Shown: positions 9,044 to 17,145, counted from the first letter of the stretch. The stretch: DNA of 49,808 nt from Archaeoglobi archaeon JdFR-42 (GCA_002010305.1 MTND01000001.1:5358-55165), one strand, 5' to 3'. Made by a program: numbers and translations. The notes: generated by a model from the letters alone, not told the origin.

Positions 9044-9784
9044 ATGGTAATTGTAATGAATCAAGAACTTATTGCCAAGACCCGTCCTGTGGTCAGGAAT
9101 AAGAAGACCGGAATTACTCTCCTAGACAGGAATCTGGACGGGGGAATTCCTGAAGGTTCTCTTGTATGTGTATATGCAAATCCAAAAAGCATGGCTGAAG
9201 TGTTTCTGTATCAGTTTGCTACCGCCAGAAAAACGTATTATTATAACACTTCCCGTAACTTCAGATATATCATTGAGAACATGAACTCACTAAATCTTGA
9301 GACAGACAAACTGGAGTTTGTTGATGTATACTCCCAGTACTATCTGGATGAGTCAGGTCGGTTTATTCTCGAAGACAGGTATCGAGATAAAGAGATTTTT
9401 GATTATATTGATCATTCCCTCAACACCATCATTGGGAAAGATGAAGATGCCAATCTAATTTTTGATCATTTCTCCTTTTTCCTGAATCTTGAGGTTTCCA
9501 CTTCTATGAAAGAATGGCTCATGAACAGGCTGTATACCATTTCCAAAGAGACAGGCCATCTTGTATATCTGTATGTTATCAAGGATCTCCAGACTCCTGA
9601 ACTTGCCTATAAGGTGCTGACGTTAAGCGATGTCATCTTTGACATCGAACTAGAAAGACTTGGAGAGAGGGTTACCAACAAGTTAGCTATTCCCAAGATA
9701 CGTGGTCGGACTCCAGTAAGCGACCTGATACGATTTAAGGTATCAGAGGGTATACAGATCGACACATCTCGAGACATTGCCTGA
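9044..9784 (+). CDS. KaiC/RadA-superfamily (HTR-like) ATPase homologue with degenerate P-loop
   Basis: 246 residues, or 242 if it starts at the promoter-favoured ATG 9056. The opening TGITLLDRNLDGGIPEGSLV is the KaiC/RAD55-type approach to a Walker A loop, but the loop itself reads YANPKSMAE and lacks GxxGxGKT. A Walker B-like strand survives (ANLIFDHFSF), followed by sensor-type sequence near the C-terminus (NKLAIPKIRGRTP). Such proteins are common in euryarchaea and are often annotated as HTR-like or signal-transduction ATPases. Loss of the P-loop lysine suggests it does not hydrolyse ATP and may be a regulatory partner. Function unknown. Confidence 0.65.
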   Translation: MVIVMNQELIAKTRPVVRNKKTGITLLDRNLDGGIPEGSLVCVYANPKSMAEVFLYQFATARKTYYYNTSRNFRYIIENMNSLNLETDKLEFVDVYSQYYLDESGRFILEDRYRDKEIFDYIDHSLNTIIGKDEDANLIFDHFSFFLNLEVSTSMKEWLMNRLYTISKETGHLVYLYVIKDLQTPELAYKVLTLSDVIFDIELERLGERVTNKLAIPKIRGRTPVSDLIRFKVSEGIQIDTSRDIA

Positions 9785-9814
9785 AAAATATATTGCCCGA
9801 TATTGCCTGAAAAA
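9776..9814 (+). repeat. Direct repeats of attgcctgaaaaa across a stop codon
   Basis: attgcctgaaaaa occurs at 9776-9788 and 9802-9814, with a third partial copy (attgcccga) at 9792. The first copy contains the stop codon of the ATPase gene and the others lie in the promoter region of the DtxR-type gene. Confidence 0.55.
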
Positions 9815-9853
9815 ACCAAAATTATTTAATATTTCTGAGAGAGGTTTTCTTTT

Positions 9854-10501
9854 GTGGAACGGGTAGAGGAGTATCTTGAAGCTATTTATGATATCCAGAA
9901 AAAGGATAAAAAAGTGGCCAGAACCAACAGGATAGCTGAAGCTTTGGGAATCAAACCAGGAAGCGTAACTGAAATGCTTGTTAAGATGTCAAAAGAAGGC
10001 TATGTGGACTATCAGCCCTATTATGGAGCCATCCTGACTCAGAAGGGTATGGAGCTTGCTAGAAAGATTAAGAGGTCCCACAGGATTTTTGAACGTTTTC
10101 TTGTTGACTTTCTCGGAGTGGATAGTCCGATAGCCCATAAACTGGCCTGCGATATGGAGCATTATATCCCGAAAGAAGTGGAAGATAGGCTCTGCGAATT
10201 GATGAGCAATCCTGAATACTGTGAGGAAGGAAAACGGATGGATGGACTTGAATGCTGTGAAGTTTCTGTTAGTTTTCACCCCCTCTGGGATCTGGAAGTG
10301 GATGAGAGAGGGGTTATTGTTGCCATAAGACAGGAAGATAAGCTGAAGAACTTGGGCCTTGACTGTGGGGTGGAGTTTTCTGTTATCGATAAGAGTGGCG
10401 ATACCATCATCATCTCCTTTTCTGGAAATGAACTTTCCCTTTCGAAGGAAGTTGCCGGGCTAATTCTCGTTAAGAAAAGTCAGGATGAGTTTAGTGAATA
10501 A
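9854..10501 (+). CDS. DtxR/MntR-family metal-dependent transcriptional regulator
   Basis: 215 residues from a GTG at 9854 with agagagg upstream. Residues 1-60 are a DtxR winged helix (VEEYLEAIYDIQKKDKKVART, then GIKPGSVTEMLVKMSKEGYV); the dimerisation and metal-binding domain follows (CDMEHYIPKEVEDRLCELM, with the C-x-x-E-H pattern at about residue 97), and an FeoA-like SH3 domain ends the protein. It would sense Fe(II) or Mn(II) and repress uptake genes. No iron or manganese transporter is in the window, so its targets lie elsewhere or it acts on itself. Its 3' end overlaps the convergent fdhD by 11 bp. Confidence 0.9.
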   Translation: MERVEEYLEAIYDIQKKDKKVARTNRIAEALGIKPGSVTEMLVKMSKEGYVDYQPYYGAILTQKGMELARKIKRSHRIFERFLVDFLGVDSPIAHKLACDMEHYIPKEVEDRLCELMSNPEYCEEGKRMDGLECCEVSVSFHPLWDLEVDERGVIVAIRQEDKLKNLGLDCGVEFSVIDKSGDTIIISFSGNELSLSKEVAGLILVKKSQDEFSE

Positions 10502-11216
10502 GTTTTTCCGGGTTTATTGCTGAAGGTAGTTCTCCACAGAAGGAAACAATACTCAACCCGGATTTTCTCGCCACTTCAACCGCAGAGTCAAGGAGGGATG
10601 CCTTAGAGACTAGAAGGGGAATATTCAATCTAACACATTTCAGGGCAATACCCCTTGAAATTCGTCCTGAGAAGGTTAGAAAACACGAACTCATGTCTGT
10701 ATTGTTTAGAATGCCCGCTCCGATAACTTTGTCCACTGCATTGTGTCTGCCCACATCAATTCTTCTCGCTATGAGGTTTCCATCTCTATTGAAAAGACAG
10801 GCTACATGATATCCATGGGTTTGGGTGTATTCAGGAACATTCAGACAATCGAGAGAGTCCTTAACGCGGGATAATGGGAACTTACAGGGAGATGTTATCA
10901 GGAGATCTTCAGTCTCATCCCATGAAACCCCGATGCATCCGGATGATCTGAGCTCCTGATACAGATCGGGGTTGAAATTGGAGGCTGTTATGTTCAGTCC
11001 ATCTTCGAGCAGTTCGACCCTCTCAATGTCAGAGATGCTGAGTATTCCTTCCGATGTTACGTATCCGATTCCAAGCTCTTTGAGGTCGGCAGGAGTGCAC
11101 ATTATTCGCGAGACCAGACTTCCATTGATAAAGAGGTCTATCTGTCTTTCCACAGCTACCTGAATGGAAATTTCTTCTCTGGTGTCGGGGTTATATGCGA
11201 TAATCTTCTCCATCAT
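10491..11216 (-). CDS. fdhD: FdhD sulfurtransferase for formate dehydrogenase
   Basis: 241 residues with FdhD hallmarks: PADLKELGIGYVTSEGI, RRIDVGRHNAVDKVIG and FSGRISRGIALKC. FdhD moves sulfur onto the bis-MGD cofactor of formate dehydrogenases and is required for their activity. The active-site loop is SSGCIGVSW with one cysteine where many bacterial enzymes have CxxC; single-Cys forms occur in the family. The obvious client is the fdhA at 21266-23263, and possibly FwdB. It is divergent from the RHH-PurM-like gene with only 73 bp between start codons, which may mean shared control. Confidence 0.9.
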   Translation of the reverse strand: MMEKIIAYNPDTREEISIQVAVERQIDLFINGSLVSRIMCTPADLKELGIGYVTSEGILSISDIERVELLEDGLNITASNFNPDLYQELRSSGCIGVSWDETEDLLITSPCKFPLSRVKDSLDCLNVPEYTQTHGYHVACLFNRDGNLIARRIDVGRHNAVDKVIGAGILNNTDMSSCFLTFSGRISRGIALKCVRLNIPLLVSKASLLDSAVEVARKSGLSIVSFCGELPSAINPEKLIH

Positions 11217-11261
11217 GGAGTGGTATTTTCTTCCCAGTTATAATTCTTTCCCGGGAAGATT

Positions 11262-11268
11262 TTTATAT
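11262..11268 (+). promoter_or_regulatory. TATA box fixing the start of the RHH protein
   Basis: tttatat is centred 25 bp before the ATG at 11290, so this ATG is probably at the 5' end of a leaderless transcript, and the longer in-frame start at 11164 is excluded. Confidence 0.55.
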
Positions 11269-11289
11269 CTCTGTAAGCATGTGTTCTCC

Positions 11290-12198
11290 ATGCGTATTAC
11301 AAATGTAAGACTACCAGGAGAGATGGTGGAGAAACTGGACAGGATTGCCAGTTCAATGTTGATGTCCAGATCGGAAGTGATCAGACATGCCATATCCATG
11401 TATATGATACTGATAGAGCATCTTGGTGAATATGTCAGGCCTTCCACTCTCCTTTTCAGAGATCTCCGGGTTAGAAAAGATAGAAATTCAGTTATTTTTG
11501 ATATGGGGAACAACATGGCCATAACCATTCACTCTTTCTCTTATGGAGGAATTGGGGAGAAAGATCTGGACAGTGTAAAAGCAGGATATGATCTGGTAGG
11601 GGAGGTAATTTCACGTCAGGCCATTGTTGAGGCTCTATCCAGGAATATAACCCCTGTGTCTGCCATCATAAATTTTACTTGCGATCTGGCTGCCGGAAAA
11701 AAGATGCTCAGGCCCATGTACAGAAATTTTGAAAAAGTAGGAGTAGCTGGAAACAGGGTGTATGTGACAAGTTCGGAAGAGTTGTCTGGAACAGTCCAGA
11801 GTGGAGTGAGCCTCTCTCTGGTGGGGGCTGGAGAGCCGGATTTTCTAGAGAACAGAGCAAAAAGTGGAGATGCAGTGCTGTATGTGGGTGACCCCGTCCA
11901 TGGAATAGAGCTGGTACAGTCTCTGGAAAAAGTTATTTCCATCGAGACCATTCAGAAACTGGCCGAATACAGAAGGGAAGGGATTGTTAACGAGATCGTG
12001 CCGGTAAAAAGTGATGGTCTGAACGGAGCGCTGAGTTATCTGGCATCGTCTTCCGGGAATCAACTGGTTATTGAAGGATCCATAGCAGGTATGGAAAAGG
12101 GTGGGCCAGCAACCTCTCTTCTGATTTCCTGTAAAGAGAAATATGAAGATCGGATTAAGAGGGAATTCAACGGGGTTATCATCGCTAGGCTCATATGA
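11290..12198 (+). CDS. Ribbon-helix-helix domain fused to a PurM/AIR-synthase-like domain
   Basis: 302 residues from the ATG at 11290. Residues 1-42 form a CopG/MetJ-type RHH DNA-binding domain (MRITNVRLPGEMVEKLDRIA, then SRSEVIRHAISMYM). The remainder resembles the PurM/HypE/SelD superfamily: ITPVSAIINFTCD, a glycine-rich SLSLVGAGEP turn, KSGDAVLYVGDPVHGIEL (the domain-2 entry usual in these proteins) and the terminal GGPATSLLIS. The usual N-terminal ATP/substrate loop is shortened. The architecture suggests a regulator that senses a purine-like or phosphorylated ligand. It is divergent from fdhD. Family known to me only as AIR-synthase-related; the function is inference. Confidence 0.6.
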   Translation: MRITNVRLPGEMVEKLDRIASSMLMSRSEVIRHAISMYMILIEHLGEYVRPSTLLFRDLRVRKDRNSVIFDMGNNMAITIHSFSYGGIGEKDLDSVKAGYDLVGEVISRQAIVEALSRNITPVSAIINFTCDLAAGKKMLRPMYRNFEKVGVAGNRVYVTSSEELSGTVQSGVSLSLVGAGEPDFLENRAKSGDAVLYVGDPVHGIELVQSLEKVISIETIQKLAEYRREGIVNEIVPVKSDGLNGALSYLASSSGNQLVIEGSIAGMEKGGPATSLLISCKEKYEDRIKREFNGVIIARLI

Positions 12199-12312
12199 TC
12201 GTTTTTCATCTCCAATTTGTTAATGCTCCCCCTGACGCTAGCATGGTTGGAGTATGATCTGGATGCGGTATTGCCCTGATGATCTGGCCGTAGTGGTTGA
12301 AGTAGTATATCT

Positions 12313-12942
12313 TCATGCATGATTGGCAGGTTCAGCCATCTTACATCTCCAGTGAGAAAGCCATACGAGGATCAGGGAAATGAAGGATAACAGTACGGTT
12401 ACCAGAGCTACAGTTTCAATTCCATATTGGGGTATGTAGGGGTGGGTTCCTCTGAGATAATCGAAGCCGTCGTTTATGAGGAACCAGAGGAGCACAGCGT
12501 ACACTCTCCAGCCCATGTTACGTACAGTTGCTGCCAGAGGGATACCTTCCACTACCATTGCTGTGTGGGTTATGAAAATTCCCGTGTAAAGGAGCATCCT
12601 TTCCGGGCTGAAAAAGTATCCTGAGTGGAATAATAGAACAAAATCCGTCCAGAGGCCGTATTTTATAAGAGAAGCTCCAGCAAAAATGGTTATGATATCC
12701 TTACTCTTCTTTCTGTATAACAGTAAGAATGCCACGGCGAAAGCCAGTGTGGAGTTGGGACTGTCGGAGATGATGGGCCACATATAAAAGGGATATTCAA
12801 GAAGCTGAAGGTGGTAGTAGTAGATTCCATAAACAGTCCCACCGAGGTTTATCAGGACTATGAGATAGAACAGTGAGGGCTTTTTCATTATATGATAGAG
12901 TATACGGCAGTATTTTCTGAGTAAGTTCCGGAAGCTAAACAT
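12313..12942 (-). CDS. DUF1405 family membrane protein
   Basis: 209 residues with six or seven predicted membrane helices. It matches the DUF1405 (YpjA-like) family: GGTVYGIYYYHLQLLEYPFY, WPIISDSPNSTLAF, ASLIKYGLWT and NDGFDYLRGTHPY. No activity is established for the family. It lies downstream of the PadR-type regulator, in the same orientation, 86 bp away, with its own TATA box (13016-13022) and a perfect inverted repeat at the predicted transcription start. It may therefore be a target of that regulator. Confidence 0.8.
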   Translation of the reverse strand: MFSFRNLLRKYCRILYHIMKKPSLFYLIVLINLGGTVYGIYYYHLQLLEYPFYMWPIISDSPNSTLAFAVAFLLLYRKKSKDIITIFAGASLIKYGLWTDFVLLFHSGYFFSPERMLLYTGIFITHTAMVVEGIPLAATVRNMGWRVYAVLLWFLINDGFDYLRGTHPYIPQYGIETVALVTVLLSFISLILVWLSHWRCKMAEPANHA

Positions 12943-12967
12943 GGGATCTCCTCTAGCCTTGATGGTA

Positions 12968-12991
12968 TCTGATAGGATGTTGCCTATCAGA
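12968..12991. promoter_or_regulatory. Perfect 9-bp inverted repeat at the DUF1405 transcription start
   Basis: tctgatagg (12968-12976) and cctatcaga (12983-12991) are separated by 6 bp. The minus-strand TATA box TTATATT at 13016-13022 predicts transcription to begin near 12993, so this is either an operator overlapping +1 or a hairpin at the mRNA 5' end. Confidence 0.5.
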
Positions 12992-13028
12992 ACTCTCGAA
13001 ACGAATGACTGCTAGAATATAAGTTTGA

Positions 13029-13478
13029 TCAGTGTGAATGGGGCCCCCCTTCAAGTTCCATCTTGTAGGAGTGGGCACAGTGTTCACAGCAAAAGGCCAG
13101 TGTCTGCCCTTCTATCTCCTCTCTGTAGCCACCCTCATACACCTTGCACCCACAGTTTGCACAGACTGTCAGTTTTGGCTCAACTGCTATGTCTATCAGA
13201 TCTCCTATACGGTCAATCATTCGTTCAACCCACTTTCTACCGCTTTCAGAGAGCTTATAGGTCTTTTTATCCCTCTCTGCAATCTCTTCCAGTTCAATCA
13301 GGCCGATTTCAACAAGTTTTTTCAGGAAGGGGTATATATGTCCGGGGCTTGCTTTCAGACCTATCTTGTCTTCCATATATTTCATTAGTTCATACCCATG
13401 CTTGGGCCCTTCATACAGGAGTAACAGGGTATATAGTTTTAACAGGTTTGTTACCTTTAACTGTTCCATTGTAATCAT
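13029..13478 (-). CDS. PadR-family regulator with C-terminal Cys-rich metal-binding domain
   Basis: 149 residues (146 if the promoter-favoured ATG at 13469 is used). Residues 10-85 are a PadR winged helix: LLLYEGPKHGYELMKYMEDK and SPGHIYPFLKKLVEIGLIEL. The tail is a compact TRASH/YHS-like metal site, VCANCGCKVYEGG followed by FCCEHCAHSYK and a terminal GPHSH, giving two CxxC pairs and nearby histidines. PadR proteins normally bind small ligands, so a metal-sensing role (copper, zinc or similar) is inferred from this fusion. An inverted repeat (13506-13536) sits directly upstream of its TATA box. Confidence 0.85.
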   Translation of the reverse strand: MITMEQLKVTNLLKLYTLLLLYEGPKHGYELMKYMEDKIGLKASPGHIYPFLKKLVEIGLIELEEIAERDKKTYKLSESGRKWVERMIDRIGDLIDIAVEPKLTVCANCGCKVYEGGYREEIEGQTLAFCCEHCAHSYKMELEGGPHSH

Positions 13479-13488
13479 TTTCCATAGT

Positions 13489-13500
13489 TATATTATATTA
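13489..13500 (-). promoter_or_regulatory. TATA box of the PadR-type gene
   Basis: The minus strand reads TAATATAATATA about 25 bp before the ATG at 13469 and 16 bp before the ATG at 13478, favouring the shorter leaderless form. Confidence 0.4.
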
Positions 13501-13505
13501 ATTTT

Positions 13506-13536
13506 TCATTGGGGAATTATGGAGATTATCCAATGA
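13506..13536. promoter_or_regulatory. Inverted repeat upstream of the PadR-type promoter
   Basis: tcattgg (13506-13512) and ccaatga (13530-13536) form a perfect 7-bp inverted repeat with a 17-bp spacer. It lies between the purO stop and the PadR TATA box, a fitting place for an autoregulatory operator. It could instead be a 3' stem of the por-purO transcript, but no T-run follows. Confidence 0.45.
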
Positions 13537-13555
13537 GTATATGATTCCATTAAGG

Positions 13556-14140
13556 TTACGGATTATATCTTGCGATTTCAACCTTCTCTCCCACCGTTAC
13601 TCCGGCCGAACAAACTGGATGTTCATACTGGAGGTGGTACATTTCTCTGGCTATATCGATGGCGGTATCTGAAGCAATCTCAATCTCTGCAAAATCAGTA
13701 TGTTCATAGGTTGCAACATGGTATGTTCCTTCAGAAAATCCTTTCACTTTGATTTCTTCTGCTCCAACAAATCCAAGATATACCTTCTTCTGAGTTATTA
13801 TGCCTGCAATTCTGGGTGTGAAATACTCATCTTTTTCATAATCCATGGTGAGGAGCGCCAGAATCAAAGCGTCCTTTGGGGGATATCCTTCCACAAGCTT
13901 ATCGAAGATCACATCAGTATGGGTACCGTTGCTCACCACAGCAAAGTTTTCACCAGCTTTAAGACATGTGTAGGTGATATATGGATTCTTCAGCATTTCT
14001 TTGGGGTTTTTTGGCTGAATGAATATGGAATTTCCCCTTACTTCGGCAATTCTATTGGGGAAGGATCTGGATGAAACCCGGTAACCTCCAAATCCAATGC
14101 CTTCTTTCAATCCTACCACAACAATTCGTCCCACGTACAT
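13556..14140 (-). CDS. purO: IMP cyclohydrolase, archaeal type
   Basis: 194 residues. The N-terminus MYVGRIVVVG, then GGYRVSSRSFPNR, is diagnostic of archaeal PurO, which closes FAICAR to IMP in the last step of purine synthesis and is unrelated to bacterial PurH. Further conserved blocks are YITYTCLKAG, VVSNGTHTDVI and TPRIAGII. The ATG overlaps the porB stop (TAATG), so translation is coupled to the pyruvate oxidoreductase operon. This is an unusual partner for a purine gene; no other pur gene is in the window. Confidence 0.92.
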   Translation of the reverse strand: MYVGRIVVVGLKEGIGFGGYRVSSRSFPNRIAEVRGNSIFIQPKNPKEMLKNPYITYTCLKAGENFAVVSNGTHTDVIFDKLVEGYPPKDALILALLTMDYEKDEYFTPRIAGIITQKKVYLGFVGAEEIKVKGFSEGTYHVATYEHTDFAEIEIASDTAIDIAREMYHLQYEHPVCSAGVTVGEKVEIARYNP

Positions 14141-15015
14141 TACGCATCCAACCCGTAATACTGAGCATTATAATCTGCTATTTCCTGTATTTTTTCAATT
14201 ATCTCCTTACCTCTTTCATCTTTAAATAGATGCCTGAATCTGGCCTGGACCTTCAAGTATTCTTCTACCGGTTTCCTGTTTTTTATCTTTCTCACCGAGA
14301 CAAGCTGACCGTTTTCGTATTCGAATATGGGATACAATCCGGTTTCAACAGCAAGTCGGGCGATTTCAACAGATCTAGCGGAGTCTATCCCCCATCCTGG
14401 AACACAGGTGGAGTGTATTTGGATATATGACGGGCCGGTTATATCTCTGGCTTTTCGTATTTTTTTCTTTATGTCTGCAAGAAAAGCCATGGAGGCGGTT
14501 GCAACGTATTTCGCACCATGGGCAAGGGCTATGGCAGGCATATCCTTTTTTGGCCCCAGATTTCCGGGGATTGATTTTCCAGCCGGAGACGTGGTGGTGT
14601 GGGCTCCAAGGGGCGTGAGACCACTCATCTGGACTCCGGTGTTCATATAGGCTTCGTTATCATAGCAGACATACAGTATATCATGACCCCGGAACATCAT
14701 TCCGGAGAGGGTCTGAACTCCAATATCCGCTGTGGCACCATCCCCAGCGATAACGACCACCTTTCCTTCATGTTCCCTTGAAAGTGATTTTAAGGCAGTT
14801 TCAATTCCTGCGGCAACAGCCGAGGCGTTTTCAAAGAGAGAATGGATGTAGGGCACTTCCCAGGAACTTTCCGGATATGGTGTGCTCACAACTTCCATAC
14901 ATCCAGTGGAGTTGACAACAAAACATTTGCCTTCCAGAGCCTCCAGAACATGCCTTATGGTTACAGCACAACCACACCCAGCACAAGCTCTATGGCCCGG
15001 ACCAAACAGCATCAT
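14140..15015 (-). CDS. porB: Pyruvate:ferredoxin oxidoreductase beta subunit
   Basis: 291 residues. The TPP-binding beta subunit is shown by GHRACAGCGCA, NSTGCMEV, STPYPESSWEVP, GDGATADIGVQTLSG and CYDNEAYMNTGVQ. Cys11, Cys14, the Cys in STGCMEV and a late Cys (HSTCVPGWG) are the [4Fe-4S] ligands. The NEAYMNTG and STPYP blocks point to pyruvate rather than 2-oxoglutarate or branched-chain oxoacids. Overlaps porA by 4 bp and purO by 1 bp. The enzyme interconverts pyruvate and acetyl-CoA plus CO2 on ferredoxin. Confidence 0.93.
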   Translation of the reverse strand: MMLFGPGHRACAGCGCAVTIRHVLEALEGKCFVVNSTGCMEVVSTPYPESSWEVPYIHSLFENASAVAAGIETALKSLSREHEGKVVVIAGDGATADIGVQTLSGMMFRGHDILYVCYDNEAYMNTGVQMSGLTPLGAHTTTSPAGKSIPGNLGPKKDMPAIALAHGAKYVATASMAFLADIKKKIRKARDITGPSYIQIHSTCVPGWGIDSARSVEIARLAVETGLYPIFEYENGQLVSVRKIKNRKPVEEYLKVQARFRHLFKDERGKEIIEKIQEIADYNAQYYGLDA

Positions 15016-16196
15016 TTCAATATCTCCTTAACTCTCTTAACATCTCCAAAGTAGAACCCTTCCTTTTTTCTGCCTTCAATACATTCAACAATCAGCTTCT
15101 CGATTGTTGACTCCCTCACGTCTCGTCCTCCAAGCCCCACTGCAAATCCGAAAGCAGATGGTCTGTCTTTCATATGGTATACAACGCTTTTAACGTCGGT
15201 AAACACTGCCCCTTCATGGCCAAGGGATATGTCCTTTTCGAATACGATGAAGGAGTTAACCTTATCAAGAGATTTTCGAATTTCCTCCTCTGGAAAGGGA
15301 CGGTAGCTGATTATCTTCACAACCCCAGCTTTAATCCCCTTATCTCTGAGCCTGTCCACGGCCTCCCTAACAGTGCTTGTCAGGGATCCAAGAGTGATTA
15401 TTGCGATATCGGCATCCTCCATTTTATACAGGGAAATCAGACTTTCCTCTCCTCTGTTAAACATTTCTTTAAATTCAGTAAATACTTTCCTGATCTTTTT
15501 CTTTGCCCTCTCCATTGCCTGTTGCATGACATATCGGAATTCAGTGTAGTATTCGGGTGTAGCAAGGGCCCCAAAGGTCAGAGGGTCTTCTGTTGTAAGG
15601 TAGACTTTTGGGTCATAAGGTGGTAGGAATTTCTGGACTTCCTCATCTTCAAATAAATCCACCGGTTCGTAGGCATGGGTGAGAATAAAGCCATCCATAC
15701 AGACCATGGAGGGCAGTCTGACCTCAATATCTTCTGAAATTTTATAAGCTTGAAGGGTCAGGTCATGGGCCTCCTGTATATCTTCTGCGTACAACTGGAT
15801 CCAGCCGGAATCTCGCTGGGAGATGGAATCCTGCTGGTCATTCCATATGTTGAGGGGAGCAGATAAAGCTCTGTTGGCCACAACCATCACTATGGGCAGT
15901 CTCATTCCAGAAGCATTGAAGAGGACCTCATGCATCAGAGCAAGGCCCTGAGAAGAAGTGGATGTAAAGGTTCGTGCTCCAGTGGCTGAGGCTCCTACTA
16001 GGATGGAGATGGCCGAAAATTCGGAGTCTGCCCTGACGTATTCTGATTTTAGCTCTCCATCTGCTATGTACTCCGATAACCTCTCCACGATATGGGTCTG
16101 AGGAGTTATAGGATATGCTGCAATCACATCAGGCCTGATGGTTTTGACGGCATGGGCAATTGCAACTGATCCTTCAACTACCTTTTTCATACTCAT
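15012..16196 (-). CDS. porA: Pyruvate:ferredoxin oxidoreductase alpha subunit
   Basis: 394 residues, normal for PorA. Motifs: AYPITPQTHIVERLSEYIAD at the N-terminus, SEFSAISILVGASATGARTF, SSQGLALMHE and ALSAPLNIWNDQQDSIS. It forms the pyrimidine-side domain for TPP and the CoA domain of the heterotetramer. It overlaps porD and porB by 4 bp each (ATGA), so the subunits are translationally coupled. Substrate call rests on similarity to methanogen and Archaeoglobus POR. Confidence 0.93.
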   Translation of the reverse strand: MSMKKVVEGSVAIAHAVKTIRPDVIAAYPITPQTHIVERLSEYIADGELKSEYVRADSEFSAISILVGASATGARTFTSTSSQGLALMHEVLFNASGMRLPIVMVVANRALSAPLNIWNDQQDSISQRDSGWIQLYAEDIQEAHDLTLQAYKISEDIEVRLPSMVCMDGFILTHAYEPVDLFEDEEVQKFLPPYDPKVYLTTEDPLTFGALATPEYYTEFRYVMQQAMERAKKKIRKVFTEFKEMFNRGEESLISLYKMEDADIAIITLGSLTSTVREAVDRLRDKGIKAGVVKIISYRPFPEEEIRKSLDKVNSFIVFEKDISLGHEGAVFTDVKSVVYHMKDRPSAFGFAVGLGGRDVRESTIEKLIVECIEGRKKEGFYFGDVKRVKEILK

Positions 16197-16456
16197 TTCT
16201 CCTCGTAGACCATATCTATGGCGTCAACAGGACATACACTACTGCAAATACCGCAACCCTTGCAGTAGTCCAGATCTATTTCTATTTTATCGTCCACTGA
16301 AGTAATGCATGGTTCCGGGCAGTTATGAAGGCACCGCATGCAAAGTATACATTTTTTATGGTCCACCACGGGCATGTATACTTTCCAAGTGCCTGTTTTA
16401 TTTTTTCTGGCTGTACCAGGTCTTGCAACTCCACCGAGAGTAATCTCCACTTCCAT
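16193..16456 (-). CDS. porD: Pyruvate:ferredoxin oxidoreductase delta (ferredoxin) subunit
   Basis: 87 residues from the ATG at 16456, just after the porG stop with GGTGG before it; an upstream in-frame start would overlap porG and add 16 unrelated residues. It begins EVEITLGGVARPGTA, typical of PorD, and carries two complete [4Fe-4S] motifs: CILCMRCLHNCPEP and CKGCGICSSVCPVD. It passes electrons from the TPP site to external ferredoxin. Confidence 0.93.
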   Translation of the reverse strand: MEVEITLGGVARPGTARKNKTGTWKVYMPVVDHKKCILCMRCLHNCPEPCITSVDDKIEIDLDYCKGCGICSSVCPVDAIDMVYEEK

Positions 16457-16457
16457 A

Positions 16458-17012
16458 TTATGCCACCTTGATCTTTTCGAAGGCCACTTCCGCCAGTCTT
16501 GCATTCTTTTCGCCCATCTCCCCAGAGAATCTCTCTTTAATCGCCTCTTTTACTGCATCTATGGATATCAGACCGGAGGCTCCAACAAAGGCACCTATCA
16601 TGGCGGTGTTGGTAATGGGCCTCCCCAATATTTCAATGGCCAGTCTGGTGGCATCGATGGTTCTTACAATCCCACCTATGTCAGTTTCCAGATCCTCTGG
16701 ACTTTTATCTGAGTTTATTATGGCCATTCCGTCCTTCTTCAGGCCCTCTCCCACGTTATCGATATGGATGAGAGTGGGATCCTGAACGATTATATAATCT
16801 GGCTCGTAGATCTGAGATTTAAGGGTTATTTTTCGATCAGATATCCTCAAAAATGCTCTGACAGGAGCACCACGTCTTTCCACCCCAAAGGAAGGAAATG
16901 CCTGACTGTACATACCGTCTTTAAAAGCAGCAACCGCCAGCATCTCTGCGGCTGTCACTGAGCCCTGTCCTCCCCGTCCATGAATTCTAACCTCTATAAT
17001 TAATGCAGACAC
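16458..17012 (-). CDS. porG: Pyruvate:ferredoxin oxidoreductase gamma subunit
   Basis: 184 residues from a GTG at 17012. [36 protein letters not shown] and [15 protein letters not shown] are standard for the gamma subunit. It is the first gene of porGDAB-purO and is divergent from fwdD with 186 bp between start codons. AAGAGG overlaps the chosen GTG closely, so the exact start is uncertain, but no in-frame ATG lies before the conserved GRGGQG. Confidence 0.92.
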   Translation of the reverse strand: MSALIIEVRIHGRGGQGSVTAAEMLAVAAFKDGMYSQAFPSFGVERRGAPVRAFLRISDRKITLKSQIYEPDYIIVQDPTLIHIDNVGEGLKKDGMAIINSDKSPEDLETDIGGIVRTIDATRLAIEILGRPITNTAMIGAFVGASGLISIDAVKEAIKERFSGEMGEKNARLAEVAFEKIKVA

Positions 17013-17145
17013 CTCTTATGTAAGATTCCTATTCTATTATTTATGGATTTCCAATTATATAGGTATGCCATAGTTATCTATTAGATTCAATCGCTATAGA
17101 ATACTGAAATAATTTATCATGAGATTAAATCGATGATTCGACACG

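Noticed and set aside
14140-17012. 2-oxoglutarate:ferredoxin oxidoreductase (Kor) instead of Por
   Set aside because: Gene order G-D-A-B and the STPYP and NEAYMNTG motifs of the beta subunit fit pyruvate oxidoreductase better.
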